DNA of 64,000 bases from positions 1 to 64,000 of the forward strand of contig NZ_UFQB01000007.1 of NCBI RefSeq assembly GCF_900496965.1. Reading direction: 5' to 3'. How positions within the stretch are numbered: the first letter of the stretch is position 1; every line of letters begins with the position of its first letter. Position numbers and translations under genes: made by a program. Below the pieces are notes generated by a model. It did not search any database, was not told the origin of the DNA, and worked only from the letters and a program-made list of their open reading frames with translations. Shown piece after piece: positions 1-8,431 of this stretch. Source of the stretch: Achromobacter agilis. Lineage in GTDB: Bacteria > Pseudomonadota > Gammaproteobacteria > Burkholderiales > Burkholderiaceae_B.

Positions 1-419
1 TTGATGTCTTCGAGGTTGATGCCGCCGAAGGTGGCCTCCAGCCCCGCGATGATCTCGACCAGCTTGTCCGGGTCGGTCTCGTTGATTTCGATGTCGAACA
101 CGTCCAGCCCGGCGAACTTCTTGAACAGCACCGCCTTGCCTTCCATCACCGGCTTGGAGGCCAGCGCGCCGATGTTGCCCAGCCCCAGCACCGCCGTGCC
201 GTTGGTGATCACGCCAACCAGGTTGCCGCGCGCGGTGTAGCGGAACACGTTGGTCGGGTCGGCCACGATTTCTTCACAGGCCGCCGCTACGCCGGGGGAG
301 TACGCCAGCGCCAGGTCGCGCTGGTTGACCAGCGGCTTGGAGGCCATGACGGAGATCTTTCCCGGGGTGGGGTATTCGTGATAATCCAATGCCGCCTGGC
401 GGTCCGACTGGTTGTTCAT
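1..419 (-). CDS. maeB: NADP-dependent malic enzyme, N-terminal part (cut by window edge)
   Basis: This gene runs off the left edge; only the first 139 residues are present. They match the start of the bacterial malic enzyme of the MaeB type, which converts malate to pyruvate and CO2 with NADP in the cytoplasm. Recognisable blocks are [10 protein letters not shown] near residue 13, [11 protein letters not shown] near 37-47 (catalytic Tyr region), and [20 protein letters not shown] around 67-86. The ATG at 419 is preceded by a strong AAGGAGG ribosome binding site. It is divergent from a LysR regulator that begins 107 bp away, which may or may not control it. The C-terminal half, including any phosphotransacetylase-like domain, lies outside the window. 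Confidence 0.93.
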   Translation of the reverse strand, partial: MNNQSDRQAALDYHEYPTPGKISVMASKPLVNQRDLALAYSPGVAAACEEIVADPTNVFRYTARGNLVGVITNGTAVLGLGNIGALASKPVMEGKAVLFKKFAGLDVFDIEINETDPDKLVEIIAGLEATFGGINLEDI

Positions 420-469
420 GGGGCAAGGCCTCCTTGTCTTGATGTTGGAAAAATTCTAGGCCCCAAGAC

Positions 470-517
470 ATAAGGAGATCATTCGGATTTAATATTGTCC
501 CATCACCTTTACCTTAT
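470..517. promoter_or_regulatory. Divergent control region, maeB / LysR
   Basis: The 107-bp gap between the divergent malic enzyme and LysR genes is AT-rich compared with its surroundings. It holds an inverted pair, ATAAGG (470-475) and CCTTAT (512-517), with an AT-rich centre. This is a plausible LysR operator region, inferred from position and symmetry only. Confidence 0.3.
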
Positions 518-526
518 GCATTACCT

Positions 527-1495
527 ATGACCGCCTTCGATCCGGACCTCGTCGTCCGGAAACTGACCTCGCGGCTGAAGATGCGCCACCTGATGCTGCT
601 GTTGCAGATCGAGCAGCATGGTTCCCTGACCCGGGTGGCCGAGCACATGGCCACCAGCCAGCCCGCCGTCACCAACGCGCTGGCCGAACTGGAAAGCATG
701 TTCGACGTACCCCTGTTCGAACGCTCGGTGCGCGGCATGACGCCCACCCCCCTGGGCGCCGTGGTGCTGACCCGGGCCCGCGCCCTGGTCCACGACCTGG
801 AACACCTGGTCCAGGAAATGGAGGCGGTGGCGGCCGGCCATGCGGCCCACCTGCACATCGGCGTCATTCCGTTCGTCTCGGGCCAGATGCTGTCGGCCGC
901 GATCAGCCGCACCCTGCCTCAGGGCCGCCAGATCACCGCCACCATCCACGAAGGCCAGGGCCCCGCCCTGCTGCGCCAGCTGCGCGACCACACGCTGGAC
1001 ATGGTGGTGGGCTGGGCCACGCCCTCCGTGGATATGACGAACATTGCCTTCGAAGTGCTTTACCGCCAGCAGCCCCGGCTGATCGCCAGCCGCCGGCTGG
1101 CCGCCCGGCTCGGCCGGTCGCGCCTGGAGTGGAACCGGCTGGCCGACCTGGACTGGATCCTCGGCACGCCGGGCAGCCCGATCCGCGAACAGGTGGCCGA
1201 CATCTTCCTGCGCGCCGGGCTGGCGCCTCCGCCCCCCTCGGTGCAAAGCGACTCGTCCAAGCTGATCGGGGAAATGATCGTCGCCAGCGACCGGGCGGTC
1301 ACCATCCTGCCCGCCGACATCGCCGACGAACTGGTGCGCATCGCCGGCGCGGCGATCGTGCCGTATTCGTTCGACTGGACCTTGCCGCCGATCTCGCTGT
1401 TCACGCGCTCCGACGGGCTGCGCCGCAACGTGGACGCGCTGTTCGCGGCCGCGCTGCGCGAGGTTTACACGAAAGGAACGCGTCCGCCCGCGTAG
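527..1495 (+). CDS. LysR-family transcriptional regulator
   Basis: This is a 322-residue LysR-type regulator. The N-terminal winged helix-turn-helix spans about residues 18-78, with a typical TSQPAVTNALAELE recognition segment. It is followed by the linker helix (TPLGAVVLTRARALV) and a two-lobed effector domain from about residue 105 to 310. It is divergent from the malic enzyme gene, the usual LysR arrangement, so that gene is the first candidate target. The effector cannot be deduced. The helix-turn-helix begins later than in short LysR proteins, as in the GbpR/PcaQ-like subgroup with an extended N-terminus. Confidence 0.92.
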   Translation: MTAFDPDLVVRKLTSRLKMRHLMLLLQIEQHGSLTRVAEHMATSQPAVTNALAELESMFDVPLFERSVRGMTPTPLGAVVLTRARALVHDLEHLVQEMEAVAAGHAAHLHIGVIPFVSGQMLSAAISRTLPQGRQITATIHEGQGPALLRQLRDHTLDMVVGWATPSVDMTNIAFEVLYRQQPRLIASRRLAARLGRSRLEWNRLADLDWILGTPGSPIREQVADIFLRAGLAPPPPSVQSDSSKLIGEMIVASDRAVTILPADIADELVRIAGAAIVPYSFDWTLPPISLFTRSDGLRRNVDALFAAALREVYTKGTRPPA

Positions 1496-1597
1496 GCCGC
1501 CGGCAGAAAATTGCCAAGAAATGCAAATCCGCTCTCTGCGCGGCCGCGCGCCCTCCTATACTTGCCGCGCCAAGCATCACGCAGGAGGGCAAGCAGC

Positions 1598-2149
1598 TTG
1601 TCGTTCACATTTCCGCCTATCGCCGCGCGCCGCGGCGCGGTAGCCCTCGCCGGCTTGGCCACGCTGGTTGCGCTGTCCGGATGCAATTCGATGCTGAGCG
1701 AGGGCACGGGCGCCGCCGCCGGTATCGCCGGCACCGCCATCGCCAACAAGGTTACGGACAACGCTACGGTGGCCACCGGCATCGGCCTGGGCGTGCAGGC
1801 TGGCGCGAAAGCCGCGCTGGCTTATGCGCAACGCAAGACCCGCGGCGAAGAACAGGATGCGATCGCCATGGCCGCGGGTCCGCTGGCGGTCGGGAAAGTC
1901 GCCAACTGGCAGGTCAAGCACCAGCTTCCCATCGAGAGCGACGCGCAGGGCCAGGTCACGGTCAGCCGGCTGATCGGCGGCGTGGACCTGGAGTGCAAGG
2001 AAGTCGTCTTCTCCATCGATACCCCCGCCGACAAGGCTGGCGACCCGCCCGTCCGCGAGTTCTACGTCACCACCGTCTGCCGCGACGGCAGCCAGTGGCG
2101 CTGGGCCAGCGCGGAACCGGCCACCGCCCGCTGGGGCTCCCTGCAGTGA
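1598..2149 (+). CDS. Predicted lipoprotein, first of a paralogous pair
   Basis: This 183-residue predicted lipoprotein has a signal sequence ending in the lipobox LSGC (about residues 25-28). A Gly/Ala-rich stretch follows that could form a membrane-associated helix. The C-terminal domain has WQVKHQLP, a Cys in CKEVVF, and a second Cys before QWRWASAEP. I choose the TTG at 1598 because AGGAGGG lies 8 nt upstream (1583-1589). The in-frame ATG at 1511 has no such site and would add an unlikely Arg-rich leader. TATACT at 1557-1562 could be the -10 of its promoter. The next gene overlaps by 1 nt and encodes a clear paralogue. Function unknown. Confidence 0.75.
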   Translation: MSFTFPPIAARRGAVALAGLATLVALSGCNSMLSEGTGAAAGIAGTAIANKVTDNATVATGIGLGVQAGAKAALAYAQRKTRGEEQDAIAMAAGPLAVGKVANWQVKHQLPIESDAQGQVTVSRLIGGVDLECKEVVFSIDTPADKAGDPPVREFYVTTVCRDGSQWRWASAEPATARWGSLQ

Positions 2150-2637
2150 TGCGCGCAGCCTGCCTGCTGGCGGCCGCCAGCCTGGGACTGGCCGGATGCC
2201 AGAGCTCCACCATTGGCGGCGCGACAGGCGCCGTCGTGGGCACCGTCAGCGGAGCCGCCACCGCCAACCCGGTCGCGGGCTACGCCATCGGCGTCACCGT
2301 GCAGGCGGCGGTGGACGCGACCGTGAAGTACGTCCTGCGCGAGTGGAAGAACGACCAGCAGAACGTGATGGCCAACGCCGCGGGCGAGCTGCCCATCGGC
2401 CAGGTCCGGCAATGGCAGATCCGCCACACGCTGCCCGTGGGCAACGAGCGCGGCGGCATCCAGGTCGTGCGCGACATCGATACGCCGCTGACCCGTTGCC
2501 GGGAAGTGCTGTTCACCGTGGAGCAGGACGACGCTCCCGCGCCCGCCTACGCCAGCCTGATCTGCCAGCAGCCCGGCGGCCAGTGGAAATGGGCCGCGGC
2601 GGAGCCCTCCGTGGCGCGCTGGAACGGGCTGCAATAG
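2149..2637 (+). CDS. Predicted lipoprotein, second of a paralogous pair
   Basis: This 162-residue predicted lipoprotein has a lipobox LAGC at about residues 14-17. Its ATG overlaps the stop of the preceding gene (TGATG), so the two are co-translated. It shares the neighbour's architecture: Gly/Ala-rich segment, WQIRHTLP, CREVLFTV, then C followed by GGQWKWAAAEP and a final ARWNGLQ. The pair is therefore a tandem duplication that has diverged. Two conserved Cys residues suggest a disulfide in the mature domain. The role is unknown; the proteins might form a hetero-complex in the envelope. Confidence 0.75.
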   Translation: MRAACLLAAASLGLAGCQSSTIGGATGAVVGTVSGAATANPVAGYAIGVTVQAAVDATVKYVLREWKNDQQNVMANAAGELPIGQVRQWQIRHTLPVGNERGGIQVVRDIDTPLTRCREVLFTVEQDDAPAPAYASLICQQPGGQWKWAAAEPSVARWNGLQ

Positions 2638-2700
2638 CGGCTTGCTCGGGCCGGGCTCCGCGGGCGATACTGCCCGCAAGCCCTTACGCATCCTTCCCCC

Positions 2701-3507
2701 ATGAGCCCAGGCCAGTTCGTCATGCATCGCAGCGCGCTCGCCGGCGTGCAGGCCGTGGCCGCGCACAGCCGGCTCGCCTTCGCGCGGCACACGCACGAGC
2801 AATTCGGCATCGGTGTCATCCGCCAGGGCGCCCAGGTCTCTCACAGCGGCCGCGGCCAGGTCCAGGCCGGCCCCGGGCATGTGATCACGGTGAATCCGGG
2901 CGAAGTCCATGACGGCGCCCCGATAGGCGGCGGCGTGCGCGCCTGGCAGATGCTGTACCTGGACCCGGCCGTGGTGGCGCAAGCCGCGGAAGACCTCCGC
3001 GCCGACGGACGCAGCTTCGAATTCGAGCTCCCCGCCCAGGACCGCCCCGGGCTGGCCCGCGACGTGCTGGCGCTCTATGCGCAGGCAACGGCCGGCGCGG
3101 CGCCGCTGGCTTGCGACGCCCTGCTGCTGCGCATCCTCGCGCAGGCCGGCGTCCCATCCGCCAGCGCCCGCCGCCAGGAGGCGCGCACCGTCCCCGATGC
3201 CATCCGCCAAGCCCGCGGCCTGATCGACGACGACCCCGCCGCCGTGCTGTCGCTGGCCGACCTAGCCGCGGCCAGCGGCCTGAGCCGCTACCAGGTGCTG
3301 CGGGCGTTCGCCCGCGCCACCGGGCTGACGCCTCATGCCTACCAGATGCAACGCCGGCTGCTGCTGGCGCGCAGCCTGATCCGGCAGGGAACGGCCCTGG
3401 CCGACGCCGCCGCGGCGGGCGGTTTCGCCGACCAGAGCCACATGACCCGGCTGTTCGTGCGCGCCTATGGCGTTTCCCCAGGACGCTACGCGCTGGCCGC
3501 GCGCTGA
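2701..3507 (+). CDS. AraC-family transcriptional regulator
   Basis: This 268-residue regulator has an N-terminal cupin-like arm (residues about 1-120; HTHEQFGIGVI and GHVITVNPGEVHDG are typical of the AraC_binding fold). The C-terminal double helix-turn-helix lies at about 170-265 (LADLAAASGLSRYQVLRAF and GFADQSHMTRLFVRAYGVSPGRY). It lies 80 bp upstream of a DMT-family transporter on the same strand, which is the probable target. This arrangement is common for regulators of amino-acid exporters. The start has no clear ribosome binding site, and ATG 2722 is an alternative. Confidence 0.9.
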   Translation: MSPGQFVMHRSALAGVQAVAAHSRLAFARHTHEQFGIGVIRQGAQVSHSGRGQVQAGPGHVITVNPGEVHDGAPIGGGVRAWQMLYLDPAVVAQAAEDLRADGRSFEFELPAQDRPGLARDVLALYAQATAGAAPLACDALLLRILAQAGVPSASARRQEARTVPDAIRQARGLIDDDPAAVLSLADLAAASGLSRYQVLRAFARATGLTPHAYQMQRRLLLARSLIRQGTALADAAAAGGFADQSHMTRLFVRAYGVSPGRYALAAR

Positions 3508-3587
3508 TCCCTGCAATTTCATTCAAGACCGGGCCGCCATCCGGCCCCTACGCTGCGGCTTTTCACGGGAAAGGCGCGGACGACGTC

Positions 3588-4469
3588 ATGAACAGCCGGA
3601 TGCAGGGCTATTGCTGCCTGGCGGCCGCCATGGTGCTGGTGGGCAGCACGGTGGTCGCCAGCAAGATCATCGGAACGGGCCTGCCGCCCTTTACCGCGAC
3701 CGCCCTGCGGTTCGCCATCGCCCTGCCTTGCTTCGGCCTGCTGATGGCCCTGACCGGCGCGCGGCTGCCGAGGCTGGGCCGGCGCGACGGGCTGCTCCTG
3801 GCGGCGCAGGCCATCGCGGGCAGCGTGGGCTACACCGCGTTGCTGATCGCCGGCCTGCAGCGTGCCTCGGCGGTCGATGGCGGCATCATCCTGGGCACCT
3901 TGCCCCTGGTTTCGGCCGCGATCGCCATCCTGCTGCTGGGCGAACGCCCGGGCAAGGCTACCCTGGCCGCCATCGCCGCGGCCGGCTTCGGCGTCTGGCT
4001 CATGACGCGCCATGCCGCCGCCGCGGATGGCGGCTCCTCGCTCGCGGGCAATGCGCTGATCCTGGGCGCGGTGCTTTGCGAAGGCCTGTTCATCCTGCTC
4101 AACAAGCGGCTGCGCGTGCCGGTGGCGCCGCTGGCGCTGTCGGCCATCATGGCGGCCTTCGGCTTTGCGTTCTCGGCGCTGGCCAGCATCGCCGAAGCGC
4201 CCTGGACCCTCTCCCTGTCCGCCCCCGCGCTGGCGGCCACGGCCTATTACGCGCTGGTGCCCACGGTGGGCGGCTTCCTGCTCTGGTATGCGGGCGCGGC
4301 ACGGGTGAAGGGCGCGGAGGCCGCGCTCTTCACCGCCCTGGCCCCGGTGTCCGCGGTGGCGCTGGCCGCCGGCCTGCTCGGCGAGCCCCTCGCGCGCCAG
4401 CAGCTGTCCGGCATGGCCTGTGTGCTGGGCGCCGTCGCGATCCTGGGAACCGCCCGCGGCAAATCCTAG
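3588..4469 (+). CDS. EamA/DMT-family transporter
   Basis: This 293-residue inner-membrane protein has about ten hydrophobic segments arranged as two EamA repeats (roughly residues 8-140 and 150-288). It belongs to the drug/metabolite transporter superfamily, which exports amino acids, nucleosides or other small metabolites. LLLGERPGK and LLGEPLARQQLSGMACVLGAVAI are the typical repeat-end motifs. It follows an AraC regulator. Its stop overlaps the stop of the convergent MarR gene by 4 nt. The substrate cannot be told from sequence. Confidence 0.9.
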   Translation: MNSRMQGYCCLAAAMVLVGSTVVASKIIGTGLPPFTATALRFAIALPCFGLLMALTGARLPRLGRRDGLLLAAQAIAGSVGYTALLIAGLQRASAVDGGIILGTLPLVSAAIAILLLGERPGKATLAAIAAAGFGVWLMTRHAAAADGGSSLAGNALILGAVLCEGLFILLNKRLRVPVAPLALSAIMAAFGFAFSALASIAEAPWTLSLSAPALAATAYYALVPTVGGFLLWYAGAARVKGAEAALFTALAPVSAVALAAGLLGEPLARQQLSGMACVLGAVAILGTARGKS

Positions 4470-4945
4470 CCGCGGCTGAAGGCCAGCGCGAACTCCTCGG
4501 AGAAAATCTCGCCCAGCGAACGCCGCAAGGCGCTTGCCCGCTCCGCGCCGTAGGCGGCCTCGAAGCGGCGCTGCGCCTCTTTCCACAGGCGCCTGGATTC
4601 CGCCAGCTTGGCCCAGCCCGCCTCGGTCAGCGCCACGCGGCGGCTGCGGCCGTCCAGCGGGTCGCGCGAGGTCTGCACATAGCCGTCGCGCTCCAGCGGC
4701 TTGAGATTATGGGCAAGCGCGGAACGGTCCAGCACCATGGCCCGCGCCAGGTCCGTCATCGACGGCGTGCCCGCCCGCGCGATGTGCATCAGGATCGAAT
4801 GCTGCGACACCTTCAACCCGCAGGGCGCGAGCACCGCGTCATATAGCTGCGACACCCGGCGGGTCGCCTTGCGCAGCGCCGCGCCGTTGCAGACCAGCGG
4901 ATCGGGGGCATTGAACGGAGCGGCGGGAGACGGGCGGTCGGGCAT
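4466..4945 (-). CDS. MarR-family transcriptional regulator
   Basis: This 159-residue winged-helix regulator follows the standard MarR plan. A dimerisation helix (ALRKATRRVSQLYDAVLAP) leads into the wing HTH (MTDLARAMVLDRSALAHNLKPLERDGYV) and the β-wing RDPLDGRSRRVALTEAG. I use the ATG at 4945; a TTG at 4978 would add 11 residues. No divergent partner lies next to it. The upstream gene on the same strand is a LysR regulator 66 bp away, so two regulators sit in tandem. The ligand is unknown. Confidence 0.9.
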   Translation of the reverse strand: MPDRPSPAAPFNAPDPLVCNGAALRKATRRVSQLYDAVLAPCGLKVSQHSILMHIARAGTPSMTDLARAMVLDRSALAHNLKPLERDGYVQTSRDPLDGRSRRVALTEAGWAKLAESRRLWKEAQRRFEAAYGAERASALRRSLGEIFSEEFALAFSRG

Positions 4946-5011
4946 GACAGGCTCGGAAAGAGGAGCGGACACCGGCAAGGGCTTAACGCTAACGCCGGGA
5001 AGCGTCCGCGT

Positions 5012-5932
5012 CTAGGGTGCAGCGCCGCCGCGCCCCGTCCCCCGGGAGGCCGGCGCGTTGCGCAATGCATATTCCACCAGTTCCGCCGCGTAGGCCGGAA
5101 GCGTGTCCCGCACGCACAGCACCAGATCGCGCGACGCCCAGCCGTCGGCCAGCGCCACCCGCCGCACGCCGGCCGCGCGCCCGTAGCGCGCCGCGGCCAC
5201 GCGCGGCACGATGCCGATGCCCACGCCCTGCCCTACCATCCGGCACACCGCGTCGAAACTACGCAGCCGCACGCGGTACGACAGCGTCTTGCCGCCACGC
5301 CGCGCATGGTGCGCTATGTGCTCCTGCAGGGCGCTGCCCTCCACCAGGCCCACGAATTCCTGGTCCGCCACGTCCGCCAGCGCAACCGCCGGGCTCCCGG
5401 CCAGCGGGTGGTCCGCCGGGACGATGAGCGTCAAGGGGTCATGCCGGAAGGTGACCGTCCGCAGGCCGTGCAGGTCGGCGGAATCCGCCAGCACGCCGAT
5501 ATCGCAGGCGTCCGCGCGCAGCGCATCGGCGATCTCGTGGCTCAGGCGCTCCTCCAGGTCGACGGACACGCGGGGATGGTCCTTGAGAAATGCGCCCAGG
5601 ACGGGCGGCAGGTATTCGCTCAGCGCGGCGGTGTTGCGCAGCACCCGCACATGCCCCTTCAGGCCCTGCCCGTAGTGGTCCAGTTCGCCCCGCATGCGGT
5701 CCATCTGCGCCAGCACCACCCGCGCATGATGCGCCAGCGTGCGCCCCGCGGGCGTGGGTTCGACGCCGCGCGGGCCGCGCAGCAGCAAGGGCACGCCCAG
5801 TGTGTCCTCCATGCCGCGGACGCGCTCGCTGGCCGAAGCCAGCGTCATGTGGGAACGCCGGGCGCCGGCCGTAATGGAGCCCGTTTCCTGTACGTTGAGA
5901 AAGAGCCGCAGGTCGGTGAGGTCGAATCGCAT
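5012..5932 (-). CDS. LysR-family transcriptional regulator
   Basis: This 306-residue LysR regulator has an N-terminal HTH at about residues 2-61 (LRLFLNVQETGSITAGARRS), then the effector domain with GHVRVLRNTAALSEYLPPVL. I choose the ATG at 5932 because the family's conserved first strand (MRFDLTDLRLFL) begins there; an open frame continues upstream to 6127 but looks non-coding. It is divergent from the Sel1-like/TauE pair, whose first start lies 123 bp away. A role in controlling that exporter is therefore plausible but unproven. Confidence 0.92.
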   Translation of the reverse strand: MRFDLTDLRLFLNVQETGSITAGARRSHMTLASASERVRGMEDTLGVPLLLRGPRGVEPTPAGRTLAHHARVVLAQMDRMRGELDHYGQGLKGHVRVLRNTAALSEYLPPVLGAFLKDHPRVSVDLEERLSHEIADALRADACDIGVLADSADLHGLRTVTFRHDPLTLIVPADHPLAGSPAVALADVADQEFVGLVEGSALQEHIAHHARRGGKTLSYRVRLRSFDAVCRMVGQGVGIGIVPRVAAARYGRAAGVRRVALADGWASRDLVLCVRDTLPAYAAELVEYALRNAPASRGTGRGGAAP

Positions 5933-6055
5933 GCAAAAAGCGTAGCATGCGAGACTCAGGCCCTGCCATAGGCTAGCTACGCGAGATCCCGATTCCGATT
6001 CCGGCCCTCCTGGAACGACAATGAGTCCCTGTTCATTCACCTTGCGGGGAAACCC

Positions 6056-6475
6056 ATGAAAACCCGGAAAATACGGCGCGCCACGGCACGATGGCCCGGG
6101 CTCGCCCTGATTGCCCTGGCGCTGCACGCCTCAGGCTCGGCCGAAGCCGATAGCAGCCTCGGCCCCGCGCTCTCCCCCGCGCAGCAATATGCGCTGGCGC
6201 TGGAGGCGCAGACCCTGGGCGACTACGCCGGCATGGCGCAATGGCTGCGCGCCGCCGCCCGCGGCGGCCACGCGCCGGCCCAACGCATGCTGGGCATGGC
6301 GCTGATCGGCGGCCCGGCGCTCTACGGCCCGGCCGTGCCCGCCGACCTGTGCGAAGGGCGGCGCTGGCTGTTGCGCGCCGCGCGCCAGGTGCCCGCCGGA
6401 ACCGCCGACATGGCCTACGCCCTGTTCGGCCGTCCCCGTGGCGATGCCTTGACCGCCCCCTGCGAGGCTTCATGA
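6056..6475 (+). CDS. Secreted Sel1-like repeat protein
   Basis: This 139-residue protein has an N-terminal signal peptide (positively charged start, hydrophobic ALIALALHASGSAEA; cleavage near residue 31). Two Sel1-like helical repeats follow: the segment from AQTLGDYAGMAQWLRAAARG to AQRMLGMALIGG, and the segment around CEGRRWLLRAA. Sel1 repeats are α-helical scaffolds for protein contacts. Its stop overlaps the start of the TauE-family gene by 4 nt (ATGA), so the two are translationally coupled. Two Cys residues could form a disulfide. The function is unknown; an accessory role for the exporter is an inference from coupling. Confidence 0.72.
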   Translation: MKTRKIRRATARWPGLALIALALHASGSAEADSSLGPALSPAQQYALALEAQTLGDYAGMAQWLRAAARGGHAPAQRMLGMALIGGPALYGPAVPADLCEGRRWLLRAARQVPAGTADMAYALFGRPRGDALTAPCEAS

Positions 6476-7242
6476 ATCCGTTCGACCTGCTGCCCGGCGG
6501 CACGCCCGCGCTGCTCGCCGCCGTCGTATCTGTCTTTATCCTCGCCGGCGTGGTGAAGGGCGTGGTGGGGCTGGGACTGCCCACCATTTCCATGGCCATG
6601 CTGGCGCTGGTCATGGCGCCGGCCCAGGCGGCCGCCCTGCTCATCGTGCCGTCGCTCATCACCAATCTGTGGCAGGCCCGGCCGTGGCCCACGCTGCCTG
6701 CGGTCTTGCGCCGCATCGCGGGCATGCAGGCCGGCATCTGCGCCGGCACCATCGCCGCAGCGCTGTGGCTGGGCGCGCCTTCCGGCCAATGGGCCGGCGT
6801 CTGCCTCGGCGTGGCGCTGGTGGCGTACGCCGCCTGGGGCCTGTTCGGATCCCCGCCCCGGGCGCCGACTCGTCACGAAGGCTGGCTGGGCGCAGCCGTC
6901 GGGGCAGTCACCGGCGTGGTCACGGCGGCCACGGGCGTGTTCGTGATCCCCGCCGTGCCTTACCTGCAGGCCCTGAACCTCGGCAAGGACGCCCTGATAC
7001 AGGCCATGGGGATTTCGTTCACGGTCTCCACCGTGGCGCTGGCCGCGGGGCTCTGGTTCAACGGCGGCTATACGCCAGAGGCGGCGGGCGCGTCGGTCCT
7101 GATGCTGTTGCCCGCGCTGATCGGCATGGCCCTGGGCCAGTGGCTGCGCGCCAGGCTATCGGCGCGGACGTTCAAGCTGTGCTTCATGATCAGCCTGGCC
7201 CTGCTGGGCGCATACCAGGTCGCGCGCGGCCTCGCTCCCTAG
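6472..7242 (+). CDS. TauE/SafE-family membrane exporter
   Basis: This 256-residue inner-membrane protein has about eight hydrophobic helices in two related halves, each starting with a glycine-rich motif (GVVKGVVGLGLPTISMAML near residue 24; AVGAVTGVVTAATGVFVIP near 141). That is the hallmark of the TauE/SafE (DUF81) family. Family members export sulfoacetate, sulfite or other sulfur-containing or organic anions; the substrate here is not identifiable. It is coupled to the upstream Sel1-like gene by a 4-nt overlap. It converges on the SDR gene with a strong hairpin between them. Confidence 0.9.
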   Translation: MNPFDLLPGGTPALLAAVVSVFILAGVVKGVVGLGLPTISMAMLALVMAPAQAAALLIVPSLITNLWQARPWPTLPAVLRRIAGMQAGICAGTIAAALWLGAPSGQWAGVCLGVALVAYAAWGLFGSPPRAPTRHEGWLGAAVGAVTGVVTAATGVFVIPAVPYLQALNLGKDALIQAMGISFTVSTVALAAGLWFNGGYTPEAAGASVLMLLPALIGMALGQWLRARLSARTFKLCFMISLALLGAYQVARGLAP

Positions 7243-7277
7243 GACGCGCCGGCGGCCCCATGCGCAAGAGCGCGCGG

Positions 7278-7300
7278 CCTGGCCGCGTCACGCGGCCAGG
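7278..7300. terminator. Hairpin between convergent genes
   Basis: CCTGGCCGCG (7278-7287) and CGCGGCCAGG (7291-7300) form a perfect 10-bp stem with a 3-nt loop TCA. It stands between two convergent genes, and the loop is exactly the reverse complement of the SDR stop codon. There is no T-run, so it may act as a transcription pause or mRNA 3'-end stabiliser rather than a classic terminator. Confidence 0.5.
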
Positions 7301-8073
7301 CGCCGTTCGTCCGCGACCCCGATCGACACGGACATCTCGCGCCAGCGCGCCAGTTCCTGCTGCACCGACTGGATCTTGGCGCGCGCCTGGTCGAAGGCAT
7401 CGCGCCCCAGGAACAGGTGCAAGGGCGCGTACTGCGCCTGAGCCGCGTTGATCAGCGCCTGCGCCATCTTGGCGGGGTCGCCGCCCGGCTTATGCCCGTG
7501 CGCATTGCGCGCCTCGCGCATCGGGCCGGGATACACGAGCGATACGCGGATGCCGTGGGGCGCGGCCTCCACCGCCAGGGCTTCGGTCAAGCCGCTGACG
7601 GCGAACTTGGTGGCGCTATAGGCGCCCCAATCGGCGCAGCCGCCATCGAAGCCCAGGATCGACGAAATATTGAAGACGTGTCCGCCGCGCTGTTCGCGCA
7701 TGCGCGGCAGCACGGCGCGGATCACGTTCAGCACCCCGAACACATTGACGTCGAAATTGCCGCGCAGGTCGGCATCCGACAGACTGTCCAGCGCGCCCTG
7801 CACACCGTAGCCCGCGTTATTGACGACTACGTCCAGCCCGCCGAACGCGGTAACCGTGGCGTCCACCGCCCGCCGGACGTTGCGCTCGTCCGCCAGGTCC
7901 ACCGTCAGCGGCAGGAAACTGCCTTCCAGCTTGGCGCCCACGGCGTCCAGCAGCGCACCGCCATCGCGGGACGTCGCGGCCACCTTGTGCCCCTGGTCCA
8001 GCAGCATCTTTACCAGGATCAGGCCCAGCCCCGCCGACGCACCCGTCACCAACCAGATTTTCTCGGTATTCAT
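7288..8073 (-). CDS. Short-chain dehydrogenase/reductase
   Basis: This 261-residue cytoplasmic SDR has the cofactor motif TGASAGLG at residues 10-17, NNAGYG near 88-93, and catalytic Ser in NISS with the Tyr/Lys pair in YSATK. Arg residues after the second β-strand (TSRDGG) favour NADP(H). The C-terminal extension (residues 190-261) is typical of the classical SDR group seen in ketoreductases. The ATG at 8073 follows GGGAAGGG. It is single-gene, and the 49-residue small gene lies upstream on the same strand. The substrate is unknown. Confidence 0.92.
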   Translation of the reverse strand: MNTEKIWLVTGASAGLGLILVKMLLDQGHKVAATSRDGGALLDAVGAKLEGSFLPLTVDLADERNVRRAVDATVTAFGGLDVVVNNAGYGVQGALDSLSDADLRGNFDVNVFGVLNVIRAVLPRMREQRGGHVFNISSILGFDGGCADWGAYSATKFAVSGLTEALAVEAAPHGIRVSLVYPGPMREARNAHGHKPGGDPAKMAQALINAAQAQYAPLHLFLGRDAFDQARAKIQSVQQELARWREMSVSIGVADERRLAA

Positions 8074-8256
8074 GCGATTCCCTTCCCTTGCTTGCCATGC
8101 CGGCCACATGCCCGCATGTCTGGCGGAGCGGGGCATCCGGCAAGCGCGCGGAGGTCCCCGATTCCGTGTAGGAATGGTAAGAATCGCGAGCCCGGGCGTA
8201 CAGGCTCGTTCTTGCGTGAAATCTGCCTATTCCTGCGCCGATGCGATCCGGGTCCT

Positions 8257-8406
8257 TCAGCCCAGGGCGCTGCGGTAGTGCTCGCTATCGAAGCGCGGCG
8301 CGGTGCCCGCGTCCACCGCGGCGGGCTCGGCGACCGGCTCAGCGGGCGTCGCGACGCCGAAAAGGGAAAGTTCCGCGTTGACCAATGCAAGTATGAAATT
8401 CGCCAT
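8257..8406 (-). CDS. Small protein, 49 residues, unknown
   Basis: This short gene has an ATG at 8406 preceded by AAGGAG with ideal spacing, and it ends at TGA 8257-8259. The product begins with a hydrophobic stretch (MANFILALVNAELSLFGV), continues with an Ala/Pro/Glu-rich linker (AEPVAEPAA), and ends in a polar tail with RFDSEHYRSALG. The first part could be an amphipathic or membrane-inserted helix. It sits 183 bp upstream of the SDR gene on the same strand. A GC hairpin (8432-8454) lies in its probable leader. I recognise no family. The strong ribosome binding site and codon use like its neighbours are the reasons to call it. Confidence 0.55.
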   Translation of the reverse strand: MANFILALVNAELSLFGVATPAEPVAEPAAVDAGTAPRFDSEHYRSALG

Positions 8407-8431
8407 GACGACTCCTTGGGTATTGCGTCCG

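Noticed and set aside
1129-2148. Long upstream extension of the second lipoprotein
   Set aside because: It overlaps LysR and the first lipoprotein in another frame and is Arg-rich. The signal peptide with lipobox starts only at 2149.
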